Part shown: positions 1 through 7,343 of the stretch, one piece after another | Layout of the letters: each line of letters begins with the position of its first letter | Position numbering within the stretch: the first letter of the stretch is position 1 | Source: Lachnospiraceae bacterium | Lineage (GTDB): Bacteria; Bacillota; Clostridia; Lachnospirales; Lachnospiraceae | DNA: 32,554 nucleotides | Assembly (NCBI GenBank): GCA_024681985.1 | Contig: JAIKZU010000007.1 | Location: 1 to 32,554 of the forward strand | Direction of reading: 5' to 3' | Position numbers and translations under genes: made by a program | Notes under the pieces: generated by a model | Databases searched by the model: none | Seen by the model: the letters and a program-made list of their open reading frames with translations, nothing else | Told to the model about the DNA's origin: nothing

Positions 1-609
1 CGTCCGAAAGATGGCCAGATCATGATCAAAGGTTTTGGCGAAATGAAAGAGGGCCTTTGCCTTTTCCACATAGGACATGACCGGATCATCACTTAAAGCT
101 TTCCGCAGTTCATCGAATTCTTTCAAATGCTCCTTGGCCCTCTTGGCGGACTCTTTCTTTTCCTTTTCGCTCACGAACTTATCGATGATCTTTTGCAATG
201 TCATGGACGCATCACCGACAAGCGCTTCTCTTTCCTTCTCTGTCAGGTCCTTCATGCCATGCACAAAGGAGTTCCTCCGCAGTTGGGCCTCCCGGCTTAG
301 GGGCTGCTTGATCAACTGCTCCGCTGCGGTGATCTCGTTTATTTCATTCGGCCGGGTAAATACAGTTGCCACTGCCGTCAGGTTTTCTTCCCGAAGTTCG
401 GTCGCCTCTAACCCATCCAGGAGATTTACCTGCTGAACATCCTGCTGTATCTCACCCTGCCGGCGGATATCTCCCATAACGACGCCATCTTCCACATTGA
501 CCTGTTCGTGCAGCTGTTGGTGCGTTTCCTGCTGCCGATGTGTTTCCTGCAACTGAGCTTCCGGCTGCAGCAGGGGTTCGTTAGCGATGCTGTTTTTTCC
601 TTTGGACAT
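1..609 (-). CDS. N-terminal ~203 aa of a large charged, Q/E/K-rich protein (partial, runs off left edge)
   Basis: Minus-strand reading frame open from ATG at 609 to the window edge: MSKGKNSIANEPLLQPEAQLQETHRQQETHQQLHEQ...DDPVMSYVEKAKALFHFAKTFDHDLAIFRT. Preceded by an AGGAGGG Shine-Dalgarno. Start overlaps the stop of the upstream gene (TAATG). Not in the supplied ORF track because it lacks a stop in the window. Confidence 0.8.
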   Translation of the reverse strand, partial: MSKGKNSIANEPLLQPEAQLQETHRQQETHQQLHEQVNVEDGVVMGDIRRQGEIQQDVQQVNLLDGLEATELREENLTAVATVFTRPNEINEITAAEQLIKQPLSREAQLRRNSFVHGMKDLTEKEREALVGDASMTLQKIIDKFVSEKEKKESAKRAKEHLKEFDELRKALSDDPVMSYVEKAKALFHFAKTFDHDLAIFRT

Positions 610-1484
610 TAGTTCTTCCCTCCTTTCGCTGCAATGGGCATGATGTACTCAAGTACTGCGCACTCCTCATCCGGAGGGTTATAGATATTCAAAAGGCCCT
701 GATAGACTTCGTCACTGTCCACGATGATCAGGATGCGGAATTCTTTGTCCAGATCGTCCCGAAACGCCGCATAGACGCATTCGGAAAACAGTACCAGAAA
801 GAGATTTTTATCTTCCGTCTTGTTCTCCAGGTAAACCGAAGATATATAGAGGGTATCTTCGTCCGGCTTGGAGGCGATGAGGGCTCCGTCGATCTCGTCG
901 TTCCCGATATAAAAACGGCTGTAGGGCATAATGGATGCGTCCATGGCAAAAGAAAAACCGTTCATCCTAGCGTGGGTCAGCATGGTCTTTAGCCGCATAT
1001 CCCCGATGGTCTTGATATCATAGACCTGCGGCAGTTTTTTTCTGTTCTTTACGATGGTCTGGAAAACGCCGGCGTCCATCATATCGGACAGTCGATACTC
1101 CAAAAGACGTCCCGTCAGGTTCATGGGCAAAAATCCCCGTTTCGTATAGAAGCTGTTGTATTCCGCCGCATCCTCATATTCCACGATCTGCCTCATGGTG
1201 ATGTAATCGATGTCTACCGTGGCCAGGATCCGCTTGCTTTCTTCCAAAAGAGCAGAGCAGCATCCCTCATCCCTGCGATCCGGTACGGTATAGATATAGA
1301 TCAGTTTTACTTCATGCCCCTCCGCAGGAACGCGGTAGAAAACGGCGTAACAGATCACCTGATCCCCGTCAAATCCTGCCAGGATCATGGTCTCCTTATC
1401 TTCGTCGAAAACCAGCCTCGTCACATTCTCCGGGGCTGTGGCTTTTAAAAGCGTTTCGTTTGGTTTTACGTTTTTAAATTTCAT
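609..1484 (-). CDS. Tandem GNAT-like protein (N-terminal GNAT acetyltransferase domain plus degenerate second GNAT-like domain)
   Basis: ORF 291 aa. N-terminal GNAT motif-A-like segment LIYIYTVPDRRDEGCCSALLEES. C-terminal half aligns by eye with the C-termini of the 287-aa and 460-aa proteins. Confidence 0.75.
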   Translation of the reverse strand: MKFKNVKPNETLLKATAPENVTRLVFDEDKETMILAGFDGDQVICYAVFYRVPAEGHEVKLIYIYTVPDRRDEGCCSALLEESKRILATVDIDYITMRQIVEYEDAAEYNSFYTKRGFLPMNLTGRLLEYRLSDMMDAGVFQTIVKNRKKLPQVYDIKTIGDMRLKTMLTHARMNGFSFAMDASIMPYSRFYIGNDEIDGALIASKPDEDTLYISSVYLENKTEDKNLFLVLFSECVYAAFRDDLDKEFRILIIVDSDEVYQGLLNIYNPPDEECAVLEYIMPIAAKGGKN

Positions 1485-1496
1485 AACCTTCCCCTT

Positions 1497-1967
1497 TTAA
1501 TCTGCATTTGCCACCAGCAAGAGATCACCGGCATACTTCTGTGCCTCGGACAATGCCGTGGCCATGGTACTTTCCGCCAGCATCTTTTTTTGTTCCTCGG
1601 TGCACGTTTCCGCAATGGGCACACTGTAGGTGTAGCTTACTGTACCGCTTTCGGCGTCATATCCAAAGGCGCCTCCCACCAGTTTGTCGTTGATGAGGCT
1701 TTCCGTCAGACAGATCAGCGCACCTTTTTCCGAAGATACTTCTCTGATGACATAGATGCGGGACATAAAGAATTCCACCCCAGCCTCCTCCTTGTCCACG
1801 AAGAAAGATTCCGTCTCTGCGGTATTGGCCAGAGAGCCAAAACTGTGTTCCACCGTAAGGAGAACGTCCCGGGCAGCTCCGTTTTCACCCTTTTTGATGA
1901 AGGTCACTTCCGCATCTTCATCTGCTTTTAAGATCTCGTTTTTAAACTCTTCCAATATGTTTGTCAT
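1497..1967 (-). CDS. Small acidic hypothetical protein, first gene of cassette A
   Basis: ORF 156 aa, 12 bp upstream of the 291-aa gene. Upstream promoter-like TTGAAA-N16-TAAAAT on the minus strand. Confidence 0.7.
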   Translation of the reverse strand: MTNILEEFKNEILKADEDAEVTFIKKGENGAARDVLLTVEHSFGSLANTAETESFFVDKEEAGVEFFMSRIYVIREVSSEKGALICLTESLINDKLVGGAFGYDAESGTVSYTYSVPIAETCTEEQKKMLAESTMATALSEAQKYAGDLLLVANAD

Positions 1968-2010
1968 CGTAAACCCTTTCCCATTACTGTTCTACAATTC
2001 CAATATTTTT

Positions 2011-2038
2011 ATTTTATCAATAATGTGGCGTTTTTCAA
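2011..2038 (-). promoter_or_regulatory. Candidate sigma-A promoter for cassette A
   Basis: Minus strand TTGAAA (2038-2033), 16-bp spacer, TAAAAT (2016-2011), upstream of the 1967 start. Confidence 0.45.
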
Positions 2039-2045
2039 AGATGAT

Positions 2046-2074
2046 TTGACATTATCTTCCCATATTGATACGAT
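2046..2074 (+). promoter_or_regulatory. Candidate sigma-A promoter for nrdG
   Basis: TTGACA (2046-2051), 17-bp spacer, TACGAT (2069-2074), followed by AGGAAAGGA and ATG at 2104. Confidence 0.6.
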
Positions 2075-2103
2075 TCTTGAACATACAGGAAAGGACGATA
2101 CGT

Positions 2104-2631
2104 ATGAACTATTCCGCTATCAAATACAACGATATCGCAAACGGTCCCGGAGTGCGCACCGTGCTCTTCGTCTCCGGCTGCACCCACCACTGCAAGGGCT
2201 GCTTTCAGCCGGAAACCTGGGACTTTGCCCATGGAGAACCCTTCACCCGGGAGGTAGAAGATGTCATCCTAGACTCCCTGGACTCCGCGTACATCGAAGG
2301 CTTGACTCTTTTGGGCGGAGAGCCAATGGAACCCGTTAACCAGGCGGCCTTGGTGCCCTTTATCCGGCGGTTCAAAGAACGCTTTCCTCAAAAGACCCTC
2401 TGGTGCTTCAGCGGGTATACCTTTGATGCGGATATCGCCCCTGCCAACGGCAAAGCCCATACGGATGTAACGGATGAATTTTTGTCCATGATCGATGTGT
2501 TGGTGGACGGTGAATTTATCTTAGAGCAAAAAGACATCACTCTCCTGTTCCGGGGCAGCCGGAACCAGAGACTGATCGATATGAAAAAGACCTTATCTTC
2601 CGGGGAGGTAACTCTCCTGCCGGAGAAATGA
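2104..2631 (+). CDS. nrdG: Anaerobic ribonucleotide reductase activating protein (radical SAM)
   Basis: MNYSAIKYNDIANGPGVRTVLFVSGCTHHCKGCFQPETW: NrdG CX3CX2C motif. The track ORF starts upstream at 2065; ATG at 2104 fits the SD and family N-terminus better. Confidence 0.93.
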   Translation: MNYSAIKYNDIANGPGVRTVLFVSGCTHHCKGCFQPETWDFAHGEPFTREVEDVILDSLDSAYIEGLTLLGGEPMEPVNQAALVPFIRRFKERFPQKTLWCFSGYTFDADIAPANGKAHTDVTDEFLSMIDVLVDGEFILEQKDITLLFRGSRNQRLIDMKKTLSSGEVTLLPEK

Positions 2632-2639
2632 TGTAACAT

Positions 2640-2669
2640 AAAAAAGCACCCGTAGAGGGTGCTTTTTTT
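2640..2669. terminator. Bidirectional intrinsic terminator between convergent nrdG and nrdD
   Basis: AAAAAAGCACCC-gtaga-GGGTGCTTTTTTT, flanked by A- and T-runs. Confidence 0.9.
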
Positions 2670-2688
2670 GGGTTTTTGATTTGAAAAT

Positions 2689-2717
2689 GATCCCCTGCCA
2701 CCGTCCCCGGGGCTCAT
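2689..2717 (-). repeat. ~29-bp palindromic dispersed repeat, copy 1
   Basis: Minus strand TGAGCCCCGGGGACGGTGGCAGGGGATCA, adjoining the nrdD stop codon. Same core (GGGGACGGTGGCA) as 5487-5515. Confidence 0.75.
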
Positions 2718-4916
2718 TTACAGGTGCAGTACCCGGTCTTTGATCTCCTGGGTGCGGCCCTGGTTCCAGAACTGGGTGCCGATGTAGCCGCAGGTACGTC
2801 GGGCTACGGACATCTTGCCCTGGTCGCGATTACCACAATTGGGACATTCCCAGACCAGCTTGCCGGCAGAGTCTTCCTTGATCTGGATCTCTCCGTCATA
2901 CCCGCAGACTTCGCAGAAGTCCGACTTGGTATTTAACTCCGCATACATGATATTGTCGTAGATGAAACGCATTACAGAGATCACGGCAGGAATGTTCTGC
3001 TGCATATTGGGCACCTCCACGTAGCTGATGGCGCCGCCGGGAGACAGCTTCTGGAATTCGGATTCGAATCTCAATTTCTCGAAGGCATCGATCTCCTCTG
3101 TCACATGCACGTGATAACTGTTGGTGATGTAGTTTTTGTCCGTCACCCCGGGGATCACGCCGAAGCGCTTCTTTAAAGCCTTTGCAAACTTATAGGTGGT
3201 GGACTCCATGGGAGTTCCGTATACGGAATAACTGATGTTCTCCGCAGCCTTCCACTCGCCGCACTTGTCGTTCAAGCGCTGCATCACCTTTAAAGCAAAT
3301 TCCTTCCCCTTGGGATCCGTATGAGAAACACCCAGCATGCGATAGCACATTTCATATAGCCCGGCATAGCCAAGTGAAATAGTGGAATAACCGTTATATA
3401 ACAATTCGTCGATCTTTTCTCCCTTTTGGAGGCGAGCCAGTGCGCCGTGCTGCCAGAGAATGGGAGCCACATCGGACACCGTGCCCAAAAGACGCTCATG
3501 TCTGCAGCGAAGAGCTCTGTGGCAAAGTTCCAGACGCTCGTCCAAGATCTCCCAAAACTTATCCATATCGCCGTCGGAGGAACAGGCCACATCTACCAGG
3601 TTGATGGTCACCACGCCCTGGTTGAAGCGACCGTAGAATTTATAGCTGCCGTCAGGATTCTTCTGGCTTTCTTCCACCGTCAAAAAGGACCGGCAACCCA
3701 TACAGGTATAGACATTGCCTTTTTTCAGTTCCTTCTGGATCTTTGCGGAGATGTAATCCGGCACCATACGCTTTGCGGTACACTTCGCCGCCAGCTCCGT
3801 CAGGTAAAAATACGGAGAGTCATCATGGATATTATCCTCATCCAATACATAGATCAGCTTCGGGAAAGCAGGGGTCACCCAAACGCCTTTTTCGTTCTTT
3901 ACACCCTGCATCCGCTGCTCCATGACCTCCTGAATGATCATGGCCAGATCGTCTCTGGTCCTGCCCTCCGGCACCTCATCCAGATACATGAACACAGTGA
4001 CAAAAGGTGCCTGTCCGTTACAGGTCATCAGGGTGATGAGCTGATACTGGATGGTCTGGATACCGCTCTTTACTTCATCCCTTAAGCGGGATTCCGTGAT
4101 CTTTTCGATGATGGCCTCATCCAAAGGCTCGCCGCACTCTTCTCTTTCTTTTTTCACCTTGTCACGGATCTTTTTCCGGCTGATATCCACAAAGGGAGCC
4201 AAGTGCGCCAAAGAGAAGGACTGTCCGCCGTACTGGTTACTTGCCACCTGGGCTACGATCTGGGTGGTCACGTTACAGGCGGTAAAAAAGCTGTGGGGCT
4301 TTTCGATCATCGCCTCACTGATCACCGTGCCGTTCTGGAGCATATCCTCTAAGTTGATGAGGTCACAGTTATGCTCTCTCTGAGCAAAATAATCCGCATC
4401 ATGGAAATGAATAATGCCCTCCTCGTGGGCCTTTACGATCTCCTGGGGGAGCAGGATACGATGGGTGAGATCCTTGGAAACCTCACCGGCCATATAGTCA
4501 CGCTGGGTGGAATTGATGGCAGGGTTTTTGTTGGAGTTCTCCTGCTTCACCTCTTCGTTCAGCTGGTTGATCAGGGTTAAAATGCCGTCATCGGTGGTAT
4601 TGGATTTTCTGGAAAGTTCCCGTTTATAACGGTAGCGGACATACTTCTGAGCCACTTCATAACACCGCATCTCCATGATGCCGGTCTCCACCATGTCCTG
4701 GATATCCTCCACATTGACTGCATGGGACATCTCCTCCACCTGCTTGGTGATCTTGTCCGCGATGGCCTGGATCTGATATTCGTTTAAGCGGTGGATGCCG
4801 CTGACCTCGTTATTCGCCTTTTCGATCGCGGAAATGATCTTATCCTGATGGAAGTCCACCTCACTTCCGTTCCGCTTGATGACGTTGATGCGCCCCTTTT
4901 CTTCCCTGGTATCCAT
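2718..4916 (-). CDS. nrdD: Anaerobic (class III) ribonucleoside-triphosphate reductase
   Basis: 732 aa with N-terminal ATP-cone-like region, C-terminal zinc site (CEVCGYDGE...CPNCGN) and glycyl-radical region RRTCGYIGTQFWNQGRTQEI. Confidence 0.97.
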   Translation of the reverse strand: MDTREEKGRINVIKRNGSEVDFHQDKIISAIEKANNEVSGIHRLNEYQIQAIADKITKQVEEMSHAVNVEDIQDMVETGIMEMRCYEVAQKYVRYRYKRELSRKSNTTDDGILTLINQLNEEVKQENSNKNPAINSTQRDYMAGEVSKDLTHRILLPQEIVKAHEEGIIHFHDADYFAQREHNCDLINLEDMLQNGTVISEAMIEKPHSFFTACNVTTQIVAQVASNQYGGQSFSLAHLAPFVDISRKKIRDKVKKEREECGEPLDEAIIEKITESRLRDEVKSGIQTIQYQLITLMTCNGQAPFVTVFMYLDEVPEGRTRDDLAMIIQEVMEQRMQGVKNEKGVWVTPAFPKLIYVLDEDNIHDDSPYFYLTELAAKCTAKRMVPDYISAKIQKELKKGNVYTCMGCRSFLTVEESQKNPDGSYKFYGRFNQGVVTINLVDVACSSDGDMDKFWEILDERLELCHRALRCRHERLLGTVSDVAPILWQHGALARLQKGEKIDELLYNGYSTISLGYAGLYEMCYRMLGVSHTDPKGKEFALKVMQRLNDKCGEWKAAENISYSVYGTPMESTTYKFAKALKKRFGVIPGVTDKNYITNSYHVHVTEEIDAFEKLRFESEFQKLSPGGAISYVEVPNMQQNIPAVISVMRFIYDNIMYAELNTKSDFCEVCGYDGEIQIKEDSAGKLVWECPNCGNRDQGKMSVARRTCGYIGTQFWNQGRTQEIKDRVLHL

Positions 4917-4940
4917 GGTTTGATTCTCCTTTATATAAAA

Positions 4941-4956
4941 ATAGGATATATAGTAT
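4941..4956. promoter_or_regulatory. Putative NrdR box 2 (proximal to nrdD)
   Basis: ATAGGATATATAGTAT, about 12/16 match to acaCwAtATaTwGtgt; starts exactly 31 bp from box 1. Confidence 0.6.
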
Positions 4957-4971
4957 TAAAATAAAAATAAG

Positions 4972-4987
4972 ACACAACATCTTGTGT
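4972..4987. promoter_or_regulatory. Putative NrdR box 1
   Basis: ACACAACATCTTGTGT, about 14/16 match to the NrdR-box consensus ACACWATATATWGTGT, upstream of nrdD. Confidence 0.8.
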
Positions 4988-5086
4988 GGTGTCTTATATA
5001 ATACATCAATATATTCCAAAATGGAAGTGTTATTTTTAAATATCTACATCTACTATTCGCGATATGTCTCCTTCATTCGGGACGTT

Positions 5087-5467
5087 CTACTCTTTCAGAT
5101 TGATCCCGTAGTTCCTTCCCATCTGCTCCACCATGGTATCGGTGAACTGCTGCCCGTATTTATCCACGATCTCCTCTGCCAAAGTCTGGATGGTGGAATC
5201 CATGAAATACTCCGTATATTTCTCGGCGGTGGAATTGGTGGGCCCGTTGATGTTGTCCACAGACTGCTTCATTTCCTTTAGGATCTGCTCCACAAAATAG
5301 GACTCAAAGGACTTGGCCGCTTTTTCCAGTTCTTCTTTGGTCATGTCGGAACTGACGCCCTTTACCGCATCGGCGGTCTTCTCCGCCCGGTTGGCGTCCT
5401 TTGACAGGGTGGACAATGTGTCCAAATAGGATGTATTGAATCCTCCGATGGAAGAAATATCGCTCAT
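5087..5467 (-). CDS. FlgJ-like flagellar rod-binding protein
   Basis: 126 aa, ELEKAAKSFESYFVEQILKEMKQSV typical of the rod-binding (FlgJ N-terminal) domain; follows flhP. Confidence 0.85.
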   Translation of the reverse strand: MSDISSIGGFNTSYLDTLSTLSKDANRAEKTADAVKGVSSDMTKEELEKAAKSFESYFVEQILKEMKQSVDNINGPTNSTAEKYTEYFMDSTIQTLAEEIVDKYGQQFTDTMVEQMGRNYGINLKE

Positions 5468-5486
5468 AATTATTTTCCTTTCAAAG

Positions 5487-5515
5487 TGAGCCCTGGGGAC
5501 GGTGGCAAGGGCTCA
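5487..5515 (+). repeat. ~29-bp palindromic dispersed repeat, copy 2
   Basis: Plus strand TGAGCCCTGGGGACGGTGGCAAGGGCTCA: perfect TGAGCCC/GGGCTCA ends; adjoins the stop of the flhP-like gene. Confidence 0.8.
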
Positions 5516-6337
5516 TTATCTCTTCAATCCGTTCGCGGTTTCTAACATGGAATCCGAAGTGGTGATGGCCTTGGAGTTTAACTCGTAGGCTCTCTGAGAG
5601 ATGATGAGGTTTACCATCTCGTCTGCCACATTGACATTGGAGCCTTCCAGATAACCCTGGGCTACCGTACTTCTGGTAATGGGAAGGTTTGTGGTGGCTT
5701 CGTTGATGGGCTCACCGGAAGCTTCCGATTCCTGGAAGAGATTCCCGGAGGTTTTTTCCAGGCCAACGGGATTGGGGAACTGATAGAGTCCCAGGATCTG
5801 TCCTGTCTGCACCGTGGTGCCGTCTGCCTGGCGATAGGCGATGGCGCCGTTTTTTCCCACAGATACGGAATCCGCACCGGCTCCTGCAGGCAGGGTGATC
5901 CGATTGCCCTGGGTATCTAAGATCTTTAATCCGCTGGAATTGGTCAGCACTCTGGCACCATCCGCATCCAGTGACCAGCCAAAGTCACCGTCTCTGGTGT
6001 AATACACTTCCTGATCCACGCCCTGTACGGAATAGAATCCTTTTCCTTCGATGGCGCAGGCCATGGTATTTGTGTTTGCCAAAAGCGCACCCTGGGAAAA
6101 AGACGCGTTGATGGAAGCCACACGGGTTCCCAGACCAACCTGGGCTGTGGTCGGCTTCGGTTCGCCGTTTGCAGTGGTGGTTTCCGACTGCAGCGTCTGG
6201 TAAAGCAAAGTTTTAAACTGGGTATTTTGGGTCTTGTAACCCACGGTATTCACGTTTGCGATATTATTTGAAATGGTATCGACGCCTACCTGTTCCGCAC
6301 GCATGCCGGAAGCGGCCGTCCATAATGATCTTAACAT
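5516..6337 (-). CDS. flhP: Flagellar hook-basal body (rod) protein, FlgG/FlhP-like
   Basis: MLRSLWTAASGMRAEQVGVDTISNNIANVNTVGYK N-terminal rod motif; C-terminal NVNVADEMVNLIISQRAYELNSKAI. Synteny mbl-flhO-flhP as in B. subtilis. Confidence 0.92.
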   Translation of the reverse strand: MLRSLWTAASGMRAEQVGVDTISNNIANVNTVGYKTQNTQFKTLLYQTLQSETTTANGEPKPTTAQVGLGTRVASINASFSQGALLANTNTMACAIEGKGFYSVQGVDQEVYYTRDGDFGWSLDADGARVLTNSSGLKILDTQGNRITLPAGAGADSVSVGKNGAIAYRQADGTTVQTGQILGLYQFPNPVGLEKTSGNLFQESEASGEPINEATTNLPITRSTVAQGYLEGSNVNVADEMVNLIISQRAYELNSKAITTSDSMLETANGLKR

Positions 6338-6369
6338 AGAAAAACCTCCTTTGTTTCAAGACGGTAAGC

Positions 6370-7170
6370 TTATACCTTACCAACCTGGTTGACTGCCATC
6401 TCCAGTGTGGAATCCTCCGTGGTGATCATCCTCTGTCCTGCCTCATAGGCTCTCTGGATGGTGATCATGGTCACCAGTTCATCCACAACGTTGACGTTCG
6501 CGGCCTCCAAGCATCCTTGCTCCAAAGAAGCTTCGCTTTCTACCAATGTAGCTCCCTCTACCGGTATATACATATTTTCGCCATACTTGGCGAGATAATC
6601 ATAATTCGTAAAATCCACCAGACCGATCCGGGCCACGATCTGTCCGTTCTGGAACACATTACCCTGACCATCCACGGAATATTCCTGCACCGGGTCCACC
6701 TTTACATAGGAATCTTCTCCCATCTGGCTGTTAATGGCTCCGTCTCTGTTCAAGAGGTAATCTCCGTCCGCCGTCCGGAAGTATCCGTCCTTGTCCACGG
6801 TGAACTCACCGTCTCTGGAGTAGCGGATGGAAGTGTTCCCCTGCTTATCCGTAAATTCGATGGCAAAGAACCCCTGCCCCGATATGGCCAGATCCGCAGG
6901 CTTGTCCGTGATCTTAAAGCTGCCCTGGCTCCAATCCGTATAGGTCTCTCCGATATCTACACCCAAGTTCACGTCCCCCAAGCGCTTCGGGAGAAACCCG
7001 GATGATGTGTCTTTGATCTTTAAAGCCAGGGTGTCGTCAAAGGACTGGGCCGTGGCTCCTTCTTTTTTGTATCCTGTGGTAGTCGCATTTGCCAGGTTGT
7101 TGGTGATGGTATCCAACCGGCGCTGCTCATTGATCATGCCCGTGTAAGCGGTATACAGACCTTTTACCAT
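6370..7170 (-). CDS. flhO: Flagellar hook-basal body (rod) protein, FlgF/FlhO-like
   Basis: MVKGLYTAYTGMINEQRRLDTITNNLANATTTGYKKEG and NVNVVDELVTMITIQRAYEAGQRMI. Confidence 0.92.
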   Translation of the reverse strand: MVKGLYTAYTGMINEQRRLDTITNNLANATTTGYKKEGATAQSFDDTLALKIKDTSSGFLPKRLGDVNLGVDIGETYTDWSQGSFKITDKPADLAISGQGFFAIEFTDKQGNTSIRYSRDGEFTVDKDGYFRTADGDYLLNRDGAINSQMGEDSYVKVDPVQEYSVDGQGNVFQNGQIVARIGLVDFTNYDYLAKYGENMYIPVEGATLVESEASLEQGCLEAANVNVVDELVTMITIQRAYEAGQRMITTEDSTLEMAVNQVGKV

Positions 7171-7251
7171 TGATCCTCCTACTCTTTCATCCCTTACATC
7201 CCTATAAAGATTTGCTTCCTATTGCGAAAAGGATGAAATGCCTCATCTCTA

Positions 7252-7278
7252 TTATCGGACAAGGCCTCAGTTTTTTTA
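7252..7278 (-). promoter_or_regulatory. Sigma-D/FliA (sigma-28)-type promoter for flhO-flhP-flgJ
   Basis: Minus strand TAAA (7278-7275), 15-bp spacer, TCCGATAA (7259-7252): 7/8 match to GCCGATAA with canonical spacing; ~80 bp upstream of flhO ATG. Confidence 0.8.
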
Positions 7279-7300
7279 ACACTTTTTTAAAAAAATATAT

Positions 7301-7340
7301 AAAAAAGGGCACTCACTGCCTTTGCAATGAACTGCCCTTT
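7301..7340 (-). terminator. Intrinsic terminator of mbl
   Basis: Minus strand AAAGGGCA-GTTCATTGCAAAGGCAGTGAG-TGCCCTTTTTT; inner TCATTGC/GCAGTGA extends the stem. Confidence 0.88.
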
Positions 7341-7343
7341 GTT

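Noticed and set aside
3426-4085. 219-aa plus-strand ORF antisense to nrdD
   Set aside because: Lies entirely within the strongly supported nrdD frame and has no recognisable family; antisense shadow ORF.
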